Assembly: GCA_018262835.1 (NCBI GenBank)
Contig: JADFDP010000020.1
Location: forward strand, 1-35,386
Direction: 5' to 3'
DNA: 35,386 bases
DNA from: Candidatus Aminicenantota bacterium
GTDB taxonomy: Bacteria; Acidobacteriota; Aminicenantia; UBA2199
The notes beneath the pieces are model-generated. The model had not been told where the DNA came from. It did no database searches and worked only from the letters and a program-made list of their open reading frames with translations. Within the stretch, counting starts at the first letter, position 1. Each line of letters opens with the position of its first letter. The translations under genes and the position numbers were made by a program. This document shows, in pieces, positions 8,468 to 18,030 of this stretch.

Positions 8468-11400
8468 ATGGCTGAACGATTCGCGCCGCTCGCGGCCGGG
8501 CCCCTGCTGGCCTGGATCCTGGCCGAGGAAAAGCGCGGCCAGATCTTCGGCATCCACCGCGATCTTTTTTTTGAAGGCGGCGCCGCCGACCCGTTCCGCC
8601 TGGCCCGTTGCGGACGACAACTCGAGACCCCGCTGGGAGTGGCGCCGGGGCCGCACACGCAGCTGGCCCAGAACATCGTTTCGGCCTGGCTCTGCGGCGC
8701 CCGTTTCATTGAACTGAAGACCGTCCAGACCTTTGACCAGTTGGAAGTGCGCAAGCCCTGCATTGCCGTCAACGACGCCGGCTTCAACTGCGAATGGTCG
8801 CAGGAACTGTCGCTGGATGACTCCTTCGCCCAGTACCTGGCGGCCTGGGTCGCGCTGCACGTGCTCAGGCACCGCCAGCGGCAAAGCGCGCCCGCCCGTG
8901 ATCCGGGCTTCCTGTTCAACTTCAGCGTGGGCTACGACCTGGCCGGCATCCTGCAGCCCAACATGCAGCGATTTTTCGCCAGGATGTCCTCCTGCCGCGG
9001 CGAGAAGGAGGCGCTGATCCGGGAGCTCGCGCCGCTAGTCCCGGGCATCGCCAGGATCGACATTCCCGATTGCATCTCCGACAATGTCACCCTGTCGACC
9101 ATGCATGGCTGCCCGCCCGCAGAGATCGAGAAGATCGGCCTTTACCTCCTGAACGAGAAAAAACTGCACACCACCATCAAGCTGAACCCGACCCTGCTGG
9201 GGCCGGAGCGCCTGCGCGGGCTGCTGAACGACCGCCTGGGCTGGGACATCAAGGTCCCGGACCAGGCTTTCGCCCACGACCTCAAATACGGCGCCGCGCT
9301 GGACCTGCTGCGCAGCCTGCAGGCCTGCGCCGACAGGAACAACCTGAATTTCGGCGTCAAGCTGACCAACACCCTGGAATGCCTGAACGATCGCGGCCTG
9401 CTGCCCGAGGCGGAAAAAACGGTCTACATGAGCGGCCGCCCGCTGCTGCCCATCGCCGTGGCCCTGGCCCGGCGCCTGCAGGACGATTTCGCGGGCCGCC
9501 TCGACATCTCTTATTCGGCCGGCGCCGATGCCTTCAACGCCGCCGACCTTCTGGCCTGCGGCCTGCGGCCGCTGACCGTCTGCAGCGACCTGCTGCGGCC
9601 CGGCGGCTACGCCCGCCTGGGCCAGTACCTGGAGGAGATCCGCCGGGGCATGAAGGCCTGCCGGGCGCAATCCCTGGACGAGCTGGTCCTGAAGCGCGCC
9701 GGGATGAAAGACCCGGCACTGGCGGTCAGGGAAAACCTGAAAAATTACGAAGCCGGGCTGGAAAAAGGCGAGGGCTGCCGCGCCCCGCTGTTTCCCGCGC
9801 CGCCGTTCAAGGGCAAAAGCGCCCTGGGCTGGTTCGACTGCGCCATGGCCCCCTGCCGCGACGCCTGCGCCGTGGGCCAGGATGTTTCCCGATACCTGCA
9901 CTGGGTCGGGCGGGGCGATGCCGACCGGGCCAAGGCCGTGATCTGGGAAACCAACCCGCTCCCCGCCGTTTGCGGCATGGTCTGCGACGAGAAATGCCAG
10001 GGGCGCTGCACGCGCGGCCTGTTCGACCGGGCGCTCGCCATACGCGAGGTCAAGCGCTTCGCCGTTGAAAACGGCAGGATCCCGGCAGCGGACTCGGCGT
10101 CCCTCGGCGACGCCACGCGCATCGCGGTGGTCGGAGCCGGACCGGCCGGCCTGGCCGCCGCCCGCGACCTGATCCAGGCCGGTTTCTGGGTCGAGGTTTT
10201 CGAAGCCCGCGACGCGGCCGGCGGGCTGGCGGCGTCGGTCATTCCCGGTTTCCGACTCGGCGCCGCGGCCCTGGAAGACGACGTTTCGCGCCTGAAAAAA
10301 ATGGGGGTGGTCTTTCGCTTCGGCCAGGCCGTCGACCCGGCCCAGCTGGCGAAGCTCCTGGATACATTCCATGCGGTCTTCCTGGCCTGCGGCGCCGGGC
10401 CGGGGCGGAAAATGCTCATTCCCGAGGAGGACGCGGCCGGCGTCTTCGACGCCCTGGAGTTTCTGGCCGCGGTGAAGCGCGGCGAAACGCCCCCCATCGG
10501 CCGCCAGGTCGTGGTCATCGGCGGCGGCAACAGCGCCATGGACGCCGCCCGCTCGGCCCGGCGCCTGGTCGGCGCGCGCGGCAAGGTCACGGTGGTCTAC
10601 CGGCGCCGGCTGGCCGACATGCCGGCCGCCGCCGCGGAGATCCGCGCTGCCCTGGCCGAAGGGGTAAAAATTCTGGAATTGACCGCGCCGCTGCGCATCG
10701 AAACCGCCGCGGGCCGGGAATGGGCCCTGCTCTGCGCGCGCATGGAACTGAAGGGAACGGACGAAAGCGGCCGCCCCCGGCCGGTGCCGGTTTTCGGTTC
10801 CGAGTTCGAACTGGTCTGCGAGGCGGTGATCGTGGCCATCGGCCAGGAAAAAAATTCCGGGTTGCCGGCCGGCACGGAATGGCAGGTGCTCGGCGGCGAC
10901 GGCCGCACCAGCCATCCCCGCCTTTTTGTCGGCGGCGACGCGCGCCGCGGCCCTTCGACCCTGATCGGCGCCATCGCCGACGGCTGCCGGTCGGCGGGCC
11001 GGATCATGGAATTGAGCGGCAGGACGGTCGGCGCGCCGTCAGCCGATCCGGTCTCGGACCTGACCTGGGCCGGGCACCAGCTGCTGCGTTCGCGGCGGGA
11101 GCCCGCCACGGCGTCGCCGCCGGGTGGGCAAGCCCCTGCTGCGGCGTCGGCGGCAAAGACCATGCGGGCGGGGGGCCTGTTCAAGACCGACGCCGGCATG
11201 GCGGCCAAGGAGGCCCAGCGCGAAGCCCGGCGCTGCCTGCACTGCGACGATCTCTGCCTGCTGTGCGTCGGCGTCTGCCCCAACCGCGCCCTGGTCGCCT
11301 TCCAGATCGAGCCCAAGCGTTATCCTGTTTTTCAGGCCGTGAAGCGCAAGGACGGGGCCGAGCTTAGCGTGTCCGCTTATCTCGACCTCCGCCAGAAATA

Positions 11401-11806
11401 CCAGCTCGTCCATGTCGTGGACTTCTGCAATGCCTGCGGCCACTGCGCCACGTTCTGCCCGACCGCCGGCGCCCCCTACCGGGACAAGCCCCACGTTTAC
11501 CTGCGGCAGGAGGATTTCGCGCAGGCGGCGGACGGCCTTTTCCTGGAGCCGCCCCGCCCCGGCGGGGTAAGGATCCTGCGCGCCCGCCGCGGCGGCGAGG
11601 GGCAGCAGCTCCGCCAATACCCTGACCGGCTGGAGTTTGAAAACCGCAACTGCCTGCTGAAGCTGCGGCGCGAGGATTTTTCATTCCTGGCCGCCGACTG
11701 GCGGCTGGTGGCCGATCCTGTTTTTGACGGCGAAATGCTGGCGCGCATGTTTGTGCTCCTGGAATTTCTGCCGCTGTTTCTACAGGGAGACAAAACCGAT
11801 GTGTGA
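8468..11806 (+). CDS. ygfK: YgfK-like putative selenate reductase / flavin-Fe-S oxidoreductase
   Basis: 1112 aa: DHOdh-like N-terminus, GltD-like middle (NPLPAVCGMVCDEKCQGRCTRG, VVGAGPAGLAAARDL, VIGGGNSAMDAARSARR), C-terminal cysteine clusters CLHCDDLCLLCVGVCP and CNACGHCATFCP. Confidence 0.88.
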   Translation: MAERFAPLAAGPLLAWILAEEKRGQIFGIHRDLFFEGGAADPFRLARCGRQLETPLGVAPGPHTQLAQNIVSAWLCGARFIELKTVQTFDQLEVRKPCIAVNDAGFNCEWSQELSLDDSFAQYLAAWVALHVLRHRQRQSAPARDPGFLFNFSVGYDLAGILQPNMQRFFARMSSCRGEKEALIRELAPLVPGIARIDIPDCISDNVTLSTMHGCPPAEIEKIGLYLLNEKKLHTTIKLNPTLLGPERLRGLLNDRLGWDIKVPDQAFAHDLKYGAALDLLRSLQACADRNNLNFGVKLTNTLECLNDRGLLPEAEKTVYMSGRPLLPIAVALARRLQDDFAGRLDISYSAGADAFNAADLLACGLRPLTVCSDLLRPGGYARLGQYLEEIRRGMKACRAQSLDELVLKRAGMKDPALAVRENLKNYEAGLEKGEGCRAPLFPAPPFKGKSALGWFDCAMAPCRDACAVGQDVSRYLHWVGRGDADRAKAVIWETNPLPAVCGMVCDEKCQGRCTRGLFDRALAIREVKRFAVENGRIPAADSASLGDATRIAVVGAGPAGLAAARDLIQAGFWVEVFEARDAAGGLAASVIPGFRLGAAALEDDVSRLKKMGVVFRFGQAVDPAQLAKLLDTFHAVFLACGAGPGRKMLIPEEDAAGVFDALEFLAAVKRGETPPIGRQVVVIGGGNSAMDAARSARRLVGARGKVTVVYRRRLADMPAAAAEIRAALAEGVKILELTAPLRIETAAGREWALLCARMELKGTDESGRPRPVPVFGSEFELVCEAVIVAIGQEKNSGLPAGTEWQVLGGDGRTSHPRLFVGGDARRGPSTLIGAIADGCRSAGRIMELSGRTVGAPSADPVSDLTWAGHQLLRSRREPATASPPGGQAPAAASAAKTMRAGGLFKTDAGMAAKEAQREARRCLHCDDLCLLCVGVCPNRALVAFQIEPKRYPVFQAVKRKDGAELSVSAYLDLRQKYQLVHVVDFCNACGHCATFCPTAGAPYRDKPHVYLRQEDFAQAADGLFLEPPRPGGVRILRARRGGEGQQLRQYPDRLEFENRNCLLKLRREDFSFLAADWRLVADPVFDGEMLARMFVLLEFLPLFLQGDKTDV

Positions 11807-12992
11807 ATACGCTTTCAACGAATTGTGCAAGCCCCGGCCCGAGTGGCCGGGCGAGGAGTACGCGTTTTTAAAGGATTCCGGCATGCTCGGCTTCCACCGC
11901 TCCCTGCCGGGATACGAACCGACGCCGCTGCGCGAGCTGCCGGCCCTGGCTTTCCGCCTGGGCCTGGGGGCCGTGCTGGTCAAGGACGAATCCCGGCGCT
12001 TCGGCCTCAAGGCCTTCAAGGCCCTCGGGGCCTCCTACGCCATCTACCGCTTCCTGAAAAAAAAGTGGCATGACCGTTTCCAGGCCCCGTTCACCCCCGA
12101 AAGCTTCCGGGACCCCAAAGCGCTGGCGGCGCTGGGCTCCTTCACCTTCTGCGCCGCCACCGACGGCAACCACGGCCGGGCCGTGGCCTGGACCGCCAAG
12201 ATGCTCGGCCAGAAGGCGGTGATCTATATGCCCGCCGATTCGGTCCCGGCGCGGGTGGAAAGCATCCGCGGCGAGGGAGCGGAGGTGGTTCTGCTCGGCG
12301 GGACATTTGACGACTGCGTCAGGCGCTGCGCCGGCGACGCCGCCGCCAACGGCTGGCAGGCGATCTCCGACACCGCCTATTTCGGCTACCGCGAGATCCC
12401 CGGCTGGATCCTGCTCGGCTACACCACCATTTTCGCCGAGCTGGAAGGGCTCCTGCACGGGCCGATGAAGATCGGCGTCGATGCCGTCATCCTGCCGGCC
12501 GGGGTGGGGGGCCTGGCCGCAGCCGGCGCCTTCTATTATGCGAAGCACTACGGGTCCAAGCGGCCGGTCCTGATCTGCGTGGAGCCGGTTTCCTCCGATT
12601 GCTTTTTGGAGTCGGTGCGCTTCGGCAAGGGCGAGCCCCTGCCCACGCGGGGGCGTCAGACATCGATCATGGCCGGCCTGAACTGCGGCGTCCCCTCGCC
12701 GCTGGCCTGGCCCATCGTGCGCGACGCCATACCGTTTTTCCTGGCCGTCAGCGACAAGTACGCGGAACAGGCCATGCGGCGCTACAACCGTCCCCTGGGC
12801 ATGGACCCGCGCGTGGTCTCCGGCGAATCGGGCTCGTCGGGCCTGGCCGCCTTGCTGGCCCTGACCAACAGCGACAAGCTGGCCGGCATCCGCTCCAAAT
12901 TGCCTTTGAACCAGAACTCGCGCATTTTGCTCTTGAACACCGAGGGAGACACGGATCCTGAGAACTTTCAGAAGATCGTCCAAGCCGAATAG
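11799..12992 (+). CDS. ygeX: diaminopropionate ammonia-lyase (PLP-dependent)
   Basis: ATG at 11799 overlaps ygfK stop; VKDESRRFGLKAFKALGASYA (PLP lysine), ATDGNHGRAVAWTAKMLGQKAVIYMPA, SGESGSSGLAALLAL. Confidence 0.9.
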   Translation: MCEYAFNELCKPRPEWPGEEYAFLKDSGMLGFHRSLPGYEPTPLRELPALAFRLGLGAVLVKDESRRFGLKAFKALGASYAIYRFLKKKWHDRFQAPFTPESFRDPKALAALGSFTFCAATDGNHGRAVAWTAKMLGQKAVIYMPADSVPARVESIRGEGAEVVLLGGTFDDCVRRCAGDAAANGWQAISDTAYFGYREIPGWILLGYTTIFAELEGLLHGPMKIGVDAVILPAGVGGLAAAGAFYYAKHYGSKRPVLICVEPVSSDCFLESVRFGKGEPLPTRGRQTSIMAGLNCGVPSPLAWPIVRDAIPFFLAVSDKYAEQAMRRYNRPLGMDPRVVSGESGSSGLAALLALTNSDKLAGIRSKLPLNQNSRILLLNTEGDTDPENFQKIVQAE

Positions 12993-13021
12993 TGTTCGGC
13001 GTACGGCCAAAGCAAAAACAG

Positions 13022-13204
13022 GTTCGATGTTCGAAGTTCGACGTTCGATGTTGCAAGAAAAGGCGATAAAATGAAATATAGATGGCAATTCATGTAATTT
13101 TGAAATGGATTCCAAGCGTATGAATATAAAAAAAAACTGAATCTTTATTTCGCATAATTCTTTTCTTTAACTTCGAACAACGAACATCGAACTTCGAACC
13201 TCGA
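13022..13204. repeat. inverted pair of heptameric (TCGAACN)n arrays
   Basis: GGTTCGATGTTCGAAGTTCGACGTTCGATGTT ... AACTTCGAACAACGAACATCGAACTTCGAACCTCG. Confidence 0.75.
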
Positions 13205-13215
13205 TTCTTCCATTT

Positions 13216-13244
13216 TTGGCAATATTTCTTAAATCTGCTATCAT
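13216..13244 (+). promoter_or_regulatory. sigma70-like promoter of OmpA-like gene
   Basis: TTGGCA-N17-TATCAT. Confidence 0.55.
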
Positions 13245-13278
13245 TTCCCTTTCATGCAGAGACATCAGGAGGTGCCGG

Positions 13279-14124
13279 ATGGCAAGATATTCTTCAAGGT
13301 TGCGAGTTTTCGCCCTGGCCGCGGTCATCATCATTTCTGCAGCGGGCCTGGCGGCCCAGCAGCACGACGCCAAGGGCTGCCAGGACCACCCGGCGTTCAC
13401 CCGCATGCCGGACTACTGGATTTACGCGTGCCAGCAAAAACAGTTCGACGCCTATTCGTTCGTCGTCGGCAAGGGAAAGAGCGAGTCGCAGGAGGGCCAG
13501 TTCTGGAAGATCGCCTATCGTCCGCAGAACACCCTCGCCTCGAAGCCCAGCGAGCTCCAGATACAGCGCAACTTCGAGAATGCCGTCCAGAAGCAGGGGG
13601 GAGCGGTCCTCTGGAGCGAAAAGGGGCGGAGCACTTTCAAGCTCGCCCGCGAGGGTCTGGAGATCTGGGTCGAGTTGCGGGCTGATTTCACCAGCGGCTA
13701 CGCCCTGTTCATCATCCAGAAGGCGAGCATGGCCCAGGACATCGTCGCCGATGCCGCGGCCATGGGCAACGACATCCACGCCACCGGCCACGCGGCGGTC
13801 TACGGCATCTACTTCGACACCGGTAAGTCGACCATCAAGCCCGAGTCGGCGCAGGCCATCGCCGAGATCGCCAAGCTGCTCAAATCCGACCCGGGGCTCA
13901 AGATCTACGTGGTGGGCCACACCGACAGCCAGGGCGGCGTGGAGAGCAACATCGCGCTCTCTCAAGGTCGGGGCGAGGCCGTCCTGCAGTCCCTGGTGCG
14001 CGACCACGGCATCGCGCCGGCGCGCCTGCGCTCCTGGGGCTGCGGCCTTTTCGCCCCGGTGGCCAGCAACGACACCGAGGCGGGCCGGGCCAAGAACCGC
14101 AGGGTCGAGCTGGTTAAACAGTAG
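13279..14124 (+). CDS. OmpA-family outer membrane protein with signal peptide
   Basis: RBS AGGAGG; signal MARYSSRLRVFALAAVIIISAAGLAAQ; C-terminal YFDTGKSTIKPES...VVGHTDSQGG...KNRRVELV. Confidence 0.85.
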   Translation: MARYSSRLRVFALAAVIIISAAGLAAQQHDAKGCQDHPAFTRMPDYWIYACQQKQFDAYSFVVGKGKSESQEGQFWKIAYRPQNTLASKPSELQIQRNFENAVQKQGGAVLWSEKGRSTFKLAREGLEIWVELRADFTSGYALFIIQKASMAQDIVADAAAMGNDIHATGHAAVYGIYFDTGKSTIKPESAQAIAEIAKLLKSDPGLKIYVVGHTDSQGGVESNIALSQGRGEAVLQSLVRDHGIAPARLRSWGCGLFAPVASNDTEAGRAKNRRVELVKQ

Positions 14125-14155
14125 AAGCCGTGGCGAGGAAGGGCATAAAACAAGG

Positions 14156-14297
14156 TTCGACGTTCGAACCTTTTTAAGGTCATAGGCCCTGGGTAATAGG
14201 TTATAGGTAAGAAGATATCGCTAAATTGCTGTTAACCTATCACCCATAACCCATCACCCATTGCCTTATTTTTCTTCAGCTTTGAACCTCGAACTTC
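14156..14297 (+). repeat. composite element I, copy 1
   Basis: (TCGAACN)-AAGGTCATAGGCCCTGGGTAATAGGTTATAGGTAAGAAGATATCGCTAAATTGCTGTTAACCTATCACCCATAACCCATCACCCATTGCCTTATTTTTCTT-(TCGAACN). Confidence 0.85.
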
Positions 14298-14306
14298 TGA
14301 CCTGTA

Positions 14307-15782
14307 TTATCTCCTGACTGTCCTCAGTATCCAATCCGCCACGCGCTGCAGAACGGCGGGCGCCATGGTCTCGGCGATCCGGCCGTACTCGCGCGGGTGG
14401 CCGGTCCCGGCCGTCTGGAACAGATGGTTCAATCCCGGCAGCTCGGCGGTCTCGACGCCGGTATTGCCGCCCTCGTTCAGGGCCCTGGCGATGGCCGGCA
14501 GGTTGACGTCGGCGTCCACCTGGGTGTCTTTCTCGCCGTGGAGGGCCAGCACCGGGCAGTGGACCCGGCGCAGCGACGCGGCGGGGTCGTAGGAAGCAAG
14601 GAAGCGGTTCCAGTCCAGGTCGGCAACATAGCTCTTGATGTCCGCCATCTGCATCTCTTCGCTCTCGTTCAGCTGCTTCTTCTCCTCGGCGCTCATGCCC
14701 GCCAGCGCCTCCAGGGCGATGCGCTTCATCTCCGGTTCCACGATCGCGGGATCCGACTCTGATTTCAGGACCGCGAACAGCTTGGCGGACAGCGCGAGCT
14801 CCTTGCGCACCGCCTCCTCGCCGGCGCCGCGGCTGCGGGCGAGCGACTCGGCCTGCATGAACCACAAACGCTCGCCCGGGATGCCCGTGCCGGCCAGCAG
14901 CACCAGGAAGGCCACCTTGGGGTTGCGCGCCGCGACCATGGGCGCGGCGATCGCCCCCTCGCTGTGGCCGCACAATCCCACCCGCTTCGGGTCGATGCGC
15001 GGCTGCCGCGCCAGGAACTCCCAGGCGGCCCCGGCGTCGCCGGCGAAGTCGGCGGTGGTGGCGTTGTGGAAGTTGCCGCCCGAGCGGTTGCAGCCGCGGT
15101 CGTCATGGCGCAGCACGGCGATGCCGCGCCGGGTCAGGTAGTCGGCCGCCACCAGGAAGGGCCGGTGGCCGGCGATGGCCGAGTTGCGGTCCTGGGGACC
15201 CGAGCCGCTGATCAGGACCACGGCGGGGAAGGGGCCGGCGCCGCCGGGCAGGGTCAGGGTGCCGGCCAGATCGATGCCCGCCGCCCGGTTGCGGAAGGTC
15301 ACCTCGATCTCCTCGTAGGGGTAGGGCGGCTGCGGCTCCTGGGGCCGGCGCATGTCGGGCACCGCCGCCGCGCGCTGCAGCACCAGGGGCGGGGCGTCGT
15401 CGCCGATCTTGAACCGCCCGTTGATGGCGGAGCCGTCGGGAGCCATCTTTCCTTCATAAACAATCCCATAGCTGCTCATGTCGAGCATCAGGTCGGGCGG
15501 GTGCCAGCGCAGCCCGGTCACCGGGATGTCGCGCGCGCTCTGGGCGGGGATATCCACCTTGGCCATGTAGGCGCCGTCGCTCCTTTTCTCGATGGTGAAA
15601 AAGATCTGCATGTTCCCGGGCTTGCCGGCGACCGTACCCTGCCAGACGCCGGCCAGCGGGTCGGCTGGCATTTCCTGTGCGTACATGGTGAAGGCCAGTA
15701 CGGCCACCAACAGGATGGCAATAGCCAGCCCGAAGGCCAGCCAGTTCCTGGGACTGCGATCTCTCGTATTCGCTTCGGACAT
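14307..15782 (-). CDS. membrane-anchored/secreted alpha/beta hydrolase
   Basis: N-terminal hydrophobic helix; GSGPQDRNS, LCGHSEGAIAAPM nucleophile elbow, LHGEKDTQV; start at ATG 15782 with RBS. Confidence 0.85.
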   Translation of the reverse strand: MSEANTRDRSPRNWLAFGLAIAILLVAVLAFTMYAQEMPADPLAGVWQGTVAGKPGNMQIFFTIEKRSDGAYMAKVDIPAQSARDIPVTGLRWHPPDLMLDMSSYGIVYEGKMAPDGSAINGRFKIGDDAPPLVLQRAAAVPDMRRPQEPQPPYPYEEIEVTFRNRAAGIDLAGTLTLPGGAGPFPAVVLISGSGPQDRNSAIAGHRPFLVAADYLTRRGIAVLRHDDRGCNRSGGNFHNATTADFAGDAGAAWEFLARQPRIDPKRVGLCGHSEGAIAAPMVAARNPKVAFLVLLAGTGIPGERLWFMQAESLARSRGAGEEAVRKELALSAKLFAVLKSESDPAIVEPEMKRIALEALAGMSAEEKKQLNESEEMQMADIKSYVADLDWNRFLASYDPAASLRRVHCPVLALHGEKDTQVDADVNLPAIARALNEGGNTGVETAELPGLNHLFQTAGTGHPREYGRIAETMAPAVLQRVADWILRTVRR

Positions 15783-15871
15783 GATTTCCTCCTTGGATCG
15801 TTGCGATCCCTGCACCCGGTATACGCTCATTGAGCGCGGACGGGAATGGAACAAACCTTTCATTTCGCGAA

Positions 15872-15889
15872 CTGGTACATCTGTACCAG
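15872..15889. promoter_or_regulatory. perfect 18-bp dyad, candidate operator
   Basis: CTGGTACA-TC-TGTACCAG in divergent intergenic region. Confidence 0.55.
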
Positions 15890-15916
15890 GGCTTGGCCCC
15901 GGCCGCCGCGGGCCGT

Positions 15917-15945
15917 TTTACATTTGCCGGGAAAACTGCTATAAA
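15917..15945 (+). promoter_or_regulatory. sigma70-like promoter of LuxR-type gene
   Basis: TTTACA-N17-TATAAA; ATG only 7 nt after the -10 start-to-end block. Confidence 0.55.
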
Positions 15946-15951
15946 AATGCC

Positions 15952-16905
15952 ATGGACCCCGCATCCTTGTCCCTCTATCTGGCCTACCTGGCCGTGATGG
16001 CCCTGGCTTGGTGGTACGGCCTGCGCCTCGTCCGCTCCTTCCGCTTCTACTTCCTGCCGGCCTTCCTCGGCTACCTGGTGACGCTCAACCTCGTCGCCCT
16101 GGTCAACCTGGTGGTCAACGTCCTGTCGGCGGAGATCCTGCGGCCGCTGCCGCCGGCGGGCCTGTTGCGCGTCTACATGCTGTTCGGCCTGGTGGCCATC
16201 CCGCTGCTGGCGGTCTCCTTTTATTTCCTGCTGGCCTTCGTTTCCGGCCTGCTCGACCGCGAGCTGCCGGCCTGGGCGCGCGGGGCCTACGCGGCGCTGT
16301 GGCTGGCCTTCGCCGCCCTGTTCATCCTGCGCATCCACTTCGAGCTGCGCGGGCAGCCGCTGCCGTGGGTCGAGCGGTTGTATGGCGCGTTCAGCAGCAT
16401 GATCATCGTCATCCCGCTCGTGGTCCTGGCCGTACTGGCCTGGCAGCTGCACCGGCGGCGGGCCGAGCCCGATATGAAGGAATTTCGCTGGTTCGCCGCC
16501 GCCGCCCTGTTCGGCTGCTTCCTCTACCTGGCCGCCGCGTTCATTGGGCAGCTCGGCAACCGCTACCGCTGGCTGACGCCCCTGCTCCTGTTCCTGGCCA
16601 ACTTCCTGCCGCTGCTGAGCCTGAAGCGTGCCCTGGCCCGCCATTTCCGCCCCGTGCCCCACGGCCCGACCGTGGCGCCGGCGCTGGCCGCCTTCGCCGC
16701 CCATTATCGCCTGTCAGAGCGCGAGCGCGAGATCCTCGACCTGCTGCTGCTGGGCAAGAGCAACAAGGAGATCGACAGCGAGCTCTTCATCTCGGCGCAC
16801 ACCGTGCGCAACCACGTGCACAACATCTACGAGAAGCTCGGCGTGGGCAGCCGCCTGCAGCTGATGAACAGCGTGCGCTCCTGGCTGGAGAAGCAGAACG
16901 CCTGA
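15952..16905 (+). CDS. membrane-integrated LuxR-type (GerE HTH) transcriptional regulator
   Basis: About seven hydrophobic segments then LSEREREILDLLLLGKSNKEIDSELFISAHTVRNHVHNIYEKLGVGSRLQLM. Confidence 0.85.
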   Translation: MDPASLSLYLAYLAVMALAWWYGLRLVRSFRFYFLPAFLGYLVTLNLVALVNLVVNVLSAEILRPLPPAGLLRVYMLFGLVAIPLLAVSFYFLLAFVSGLLDRELPAWARGAYAALWLAFAALFILRIHFELRGQPLPWVERLYGAFSSMIIVIPLVVLAVLAWQLHRRRAEPDMKEFRWFAAAALFGCFLYLAAAFIGQLGNRYRWLTPLLLFLANFLPLLSLKRALARHFRPVPHGPTVAPALAAFAAHYRLSEREREILDLLLLGKSNKEIDSELFISAHTVRNHVHNIYEKLGVGSRLQLMNSVRSWLEKQNA

Positions 16906-17104
16906 GAGATAAGATTCCAAATTACAAGCAGCAAATTCCAAATAAATTCCAATAGCCGAATTCCCATGACCCAAACAAAGAGAACAAGCAATCGTTAATG
17001 GGTTGATGAGTAAATGAGGCAACCGCTTAGGTTCATATTGCTTGCTCGCTCTTTTTTTTGACTTCTAACTTCGGATCTCAATGATCGATCCATCGCCTGA
17101 TTTT

Positions 17105-17140
17105 TCAACTTCGAACATCGAACGTCGAACTTCGAACCTC
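17105..17140. repeat. heptameric (TCGAACN)n array
   Basis: TTCAACTTCGAACATCGAACGTCGAACTTCGAACCTCC. Confidence 0.7.
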
Positions 17141-17167
17141 CTTCTTTTTATGTTACTATAGCCCCTT

Positions 17168-18004
17168 ATGGAAAAAACCACCGACCTGCATATTCATACC
17201 CTGGTCTCGGATGGCGTGTCGACCCCGCTCGCCATGCTGTCCGCCGCCGGAGAACTGGGCCTGAAGCGAATCTCGTTCACCGACCACGACGCCCTGGGCG
17301 CCTACCGCCATTGGGGCGACCTCTTCGCCCCGGCCCGGGAGCTCGGCCTGGAGCTGATTTCCGGCATCGAGCTGGACAGCGACTACCGGGACCGTGAGAT
17401 CCACCTGCTGGGCTACGGCTTCGACCTCGGCCACGGTCCGCTGAACCAGCATTTGCAGCTGACCCAAAAGCTCAGGAAGGAGAAAGTGTCGCTGCAGCTG
17501 GCGATCATCAACCGTTTTTTCGGGCGCATGGTCGTGGATCCCGCCAGGGTCCTCCTCCCGCATCGGGACACTTTGATGAAGCCCCACCTGGTCCATGCCA
17601 TGCTCGACCAGGGCCTGTTTGCCGAATACCGCTCGGCCGCTTACTGGCTTTCTCAAAACGCCCAGGTGCCGATTGCGGTCCCCAAATTGCCTCTGGCCGA
17701 CGCCGTGCGCATGATCCGTTCCGCCGGCGGCCATGCCGTGCTGGCCCACCCGGGGTTCCTGGCCAGGGAAACCGAAATTTCCCTGGCAGCGTTGCTGGAA
17801 GAATTCGTCCCGCTCGGCCTCTCGGGCCTGGAAGTCGATTATCCCTATCTCGGCACCGGCCCCGCTTTCCCGGATCGTGAATCCGAGCGCCAGATGATCG
17901 GGGAGCTGCGGGCCCTGGCGGAGCAATTCGGCCTGGAAACCACCCGCGGGTCGGATGCGCATGACGTCGGGGCGCTTAAGATGTTTGCTTCCAAGTGTTT
18001 GTGA
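17168..18004 (+). CDS. PHP-domain metal-dependent phosphoesterase
   Basis: DLHIHTLVSDG, FTDHDALGAY, AHPGF, RGSDAHD metal-binding motifs. Confidence 0.85.
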   Translation: MEKTTDLHIHTLVSDGVSTPLAMLSAAGELGLKRISFTDHDALGAYRHWGDLFAPARELGLELISGIELDSDYRDREIHLLGYGFDLGHGPLNQHLQLTQKLRKEKVSLQLAIINRFFGRMVVDPARVLLPHRDTLMKPHLVHAMLDQGLFAEYRSAAYWLSQNAQVPIAVPKLPLADAVRMIRSAGGHAVLAHPGFLARETEISLAALLEEFVPLGLSGLEVDYPYLGTGPAFPDRESERQMIGELRALAEQFGLETTRGSDAHDVGALKMFASKCL

Positions 18005-18030
18005 TCGTGTTAGGAAGAAAATAGGACGAG

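Noticed and set aside
3295-10915. Long antisense ORFs (3295-5049, 5311-7245, 9035-10915 on minus strand)
   Set aside because: Antisense to well-supported conserved enzymes; Gly/Ala/Arg/His/Gln-rich translations typical of high-GC mirror ORFs; no RBS or domain motifs
13294-14007. Minus-strand ORF opposite the OmpA-like gene
   Set aside because: The plus-strand gene has signal peptide, RBS, promoter and conserved domain; the antisense frame has none
15952-16905. Quorum-sensing LuxR/LuxI pair
   Set aside because: No LuxI-like synthase and no autoinducer-binding domain; N-terminus is multi-TM
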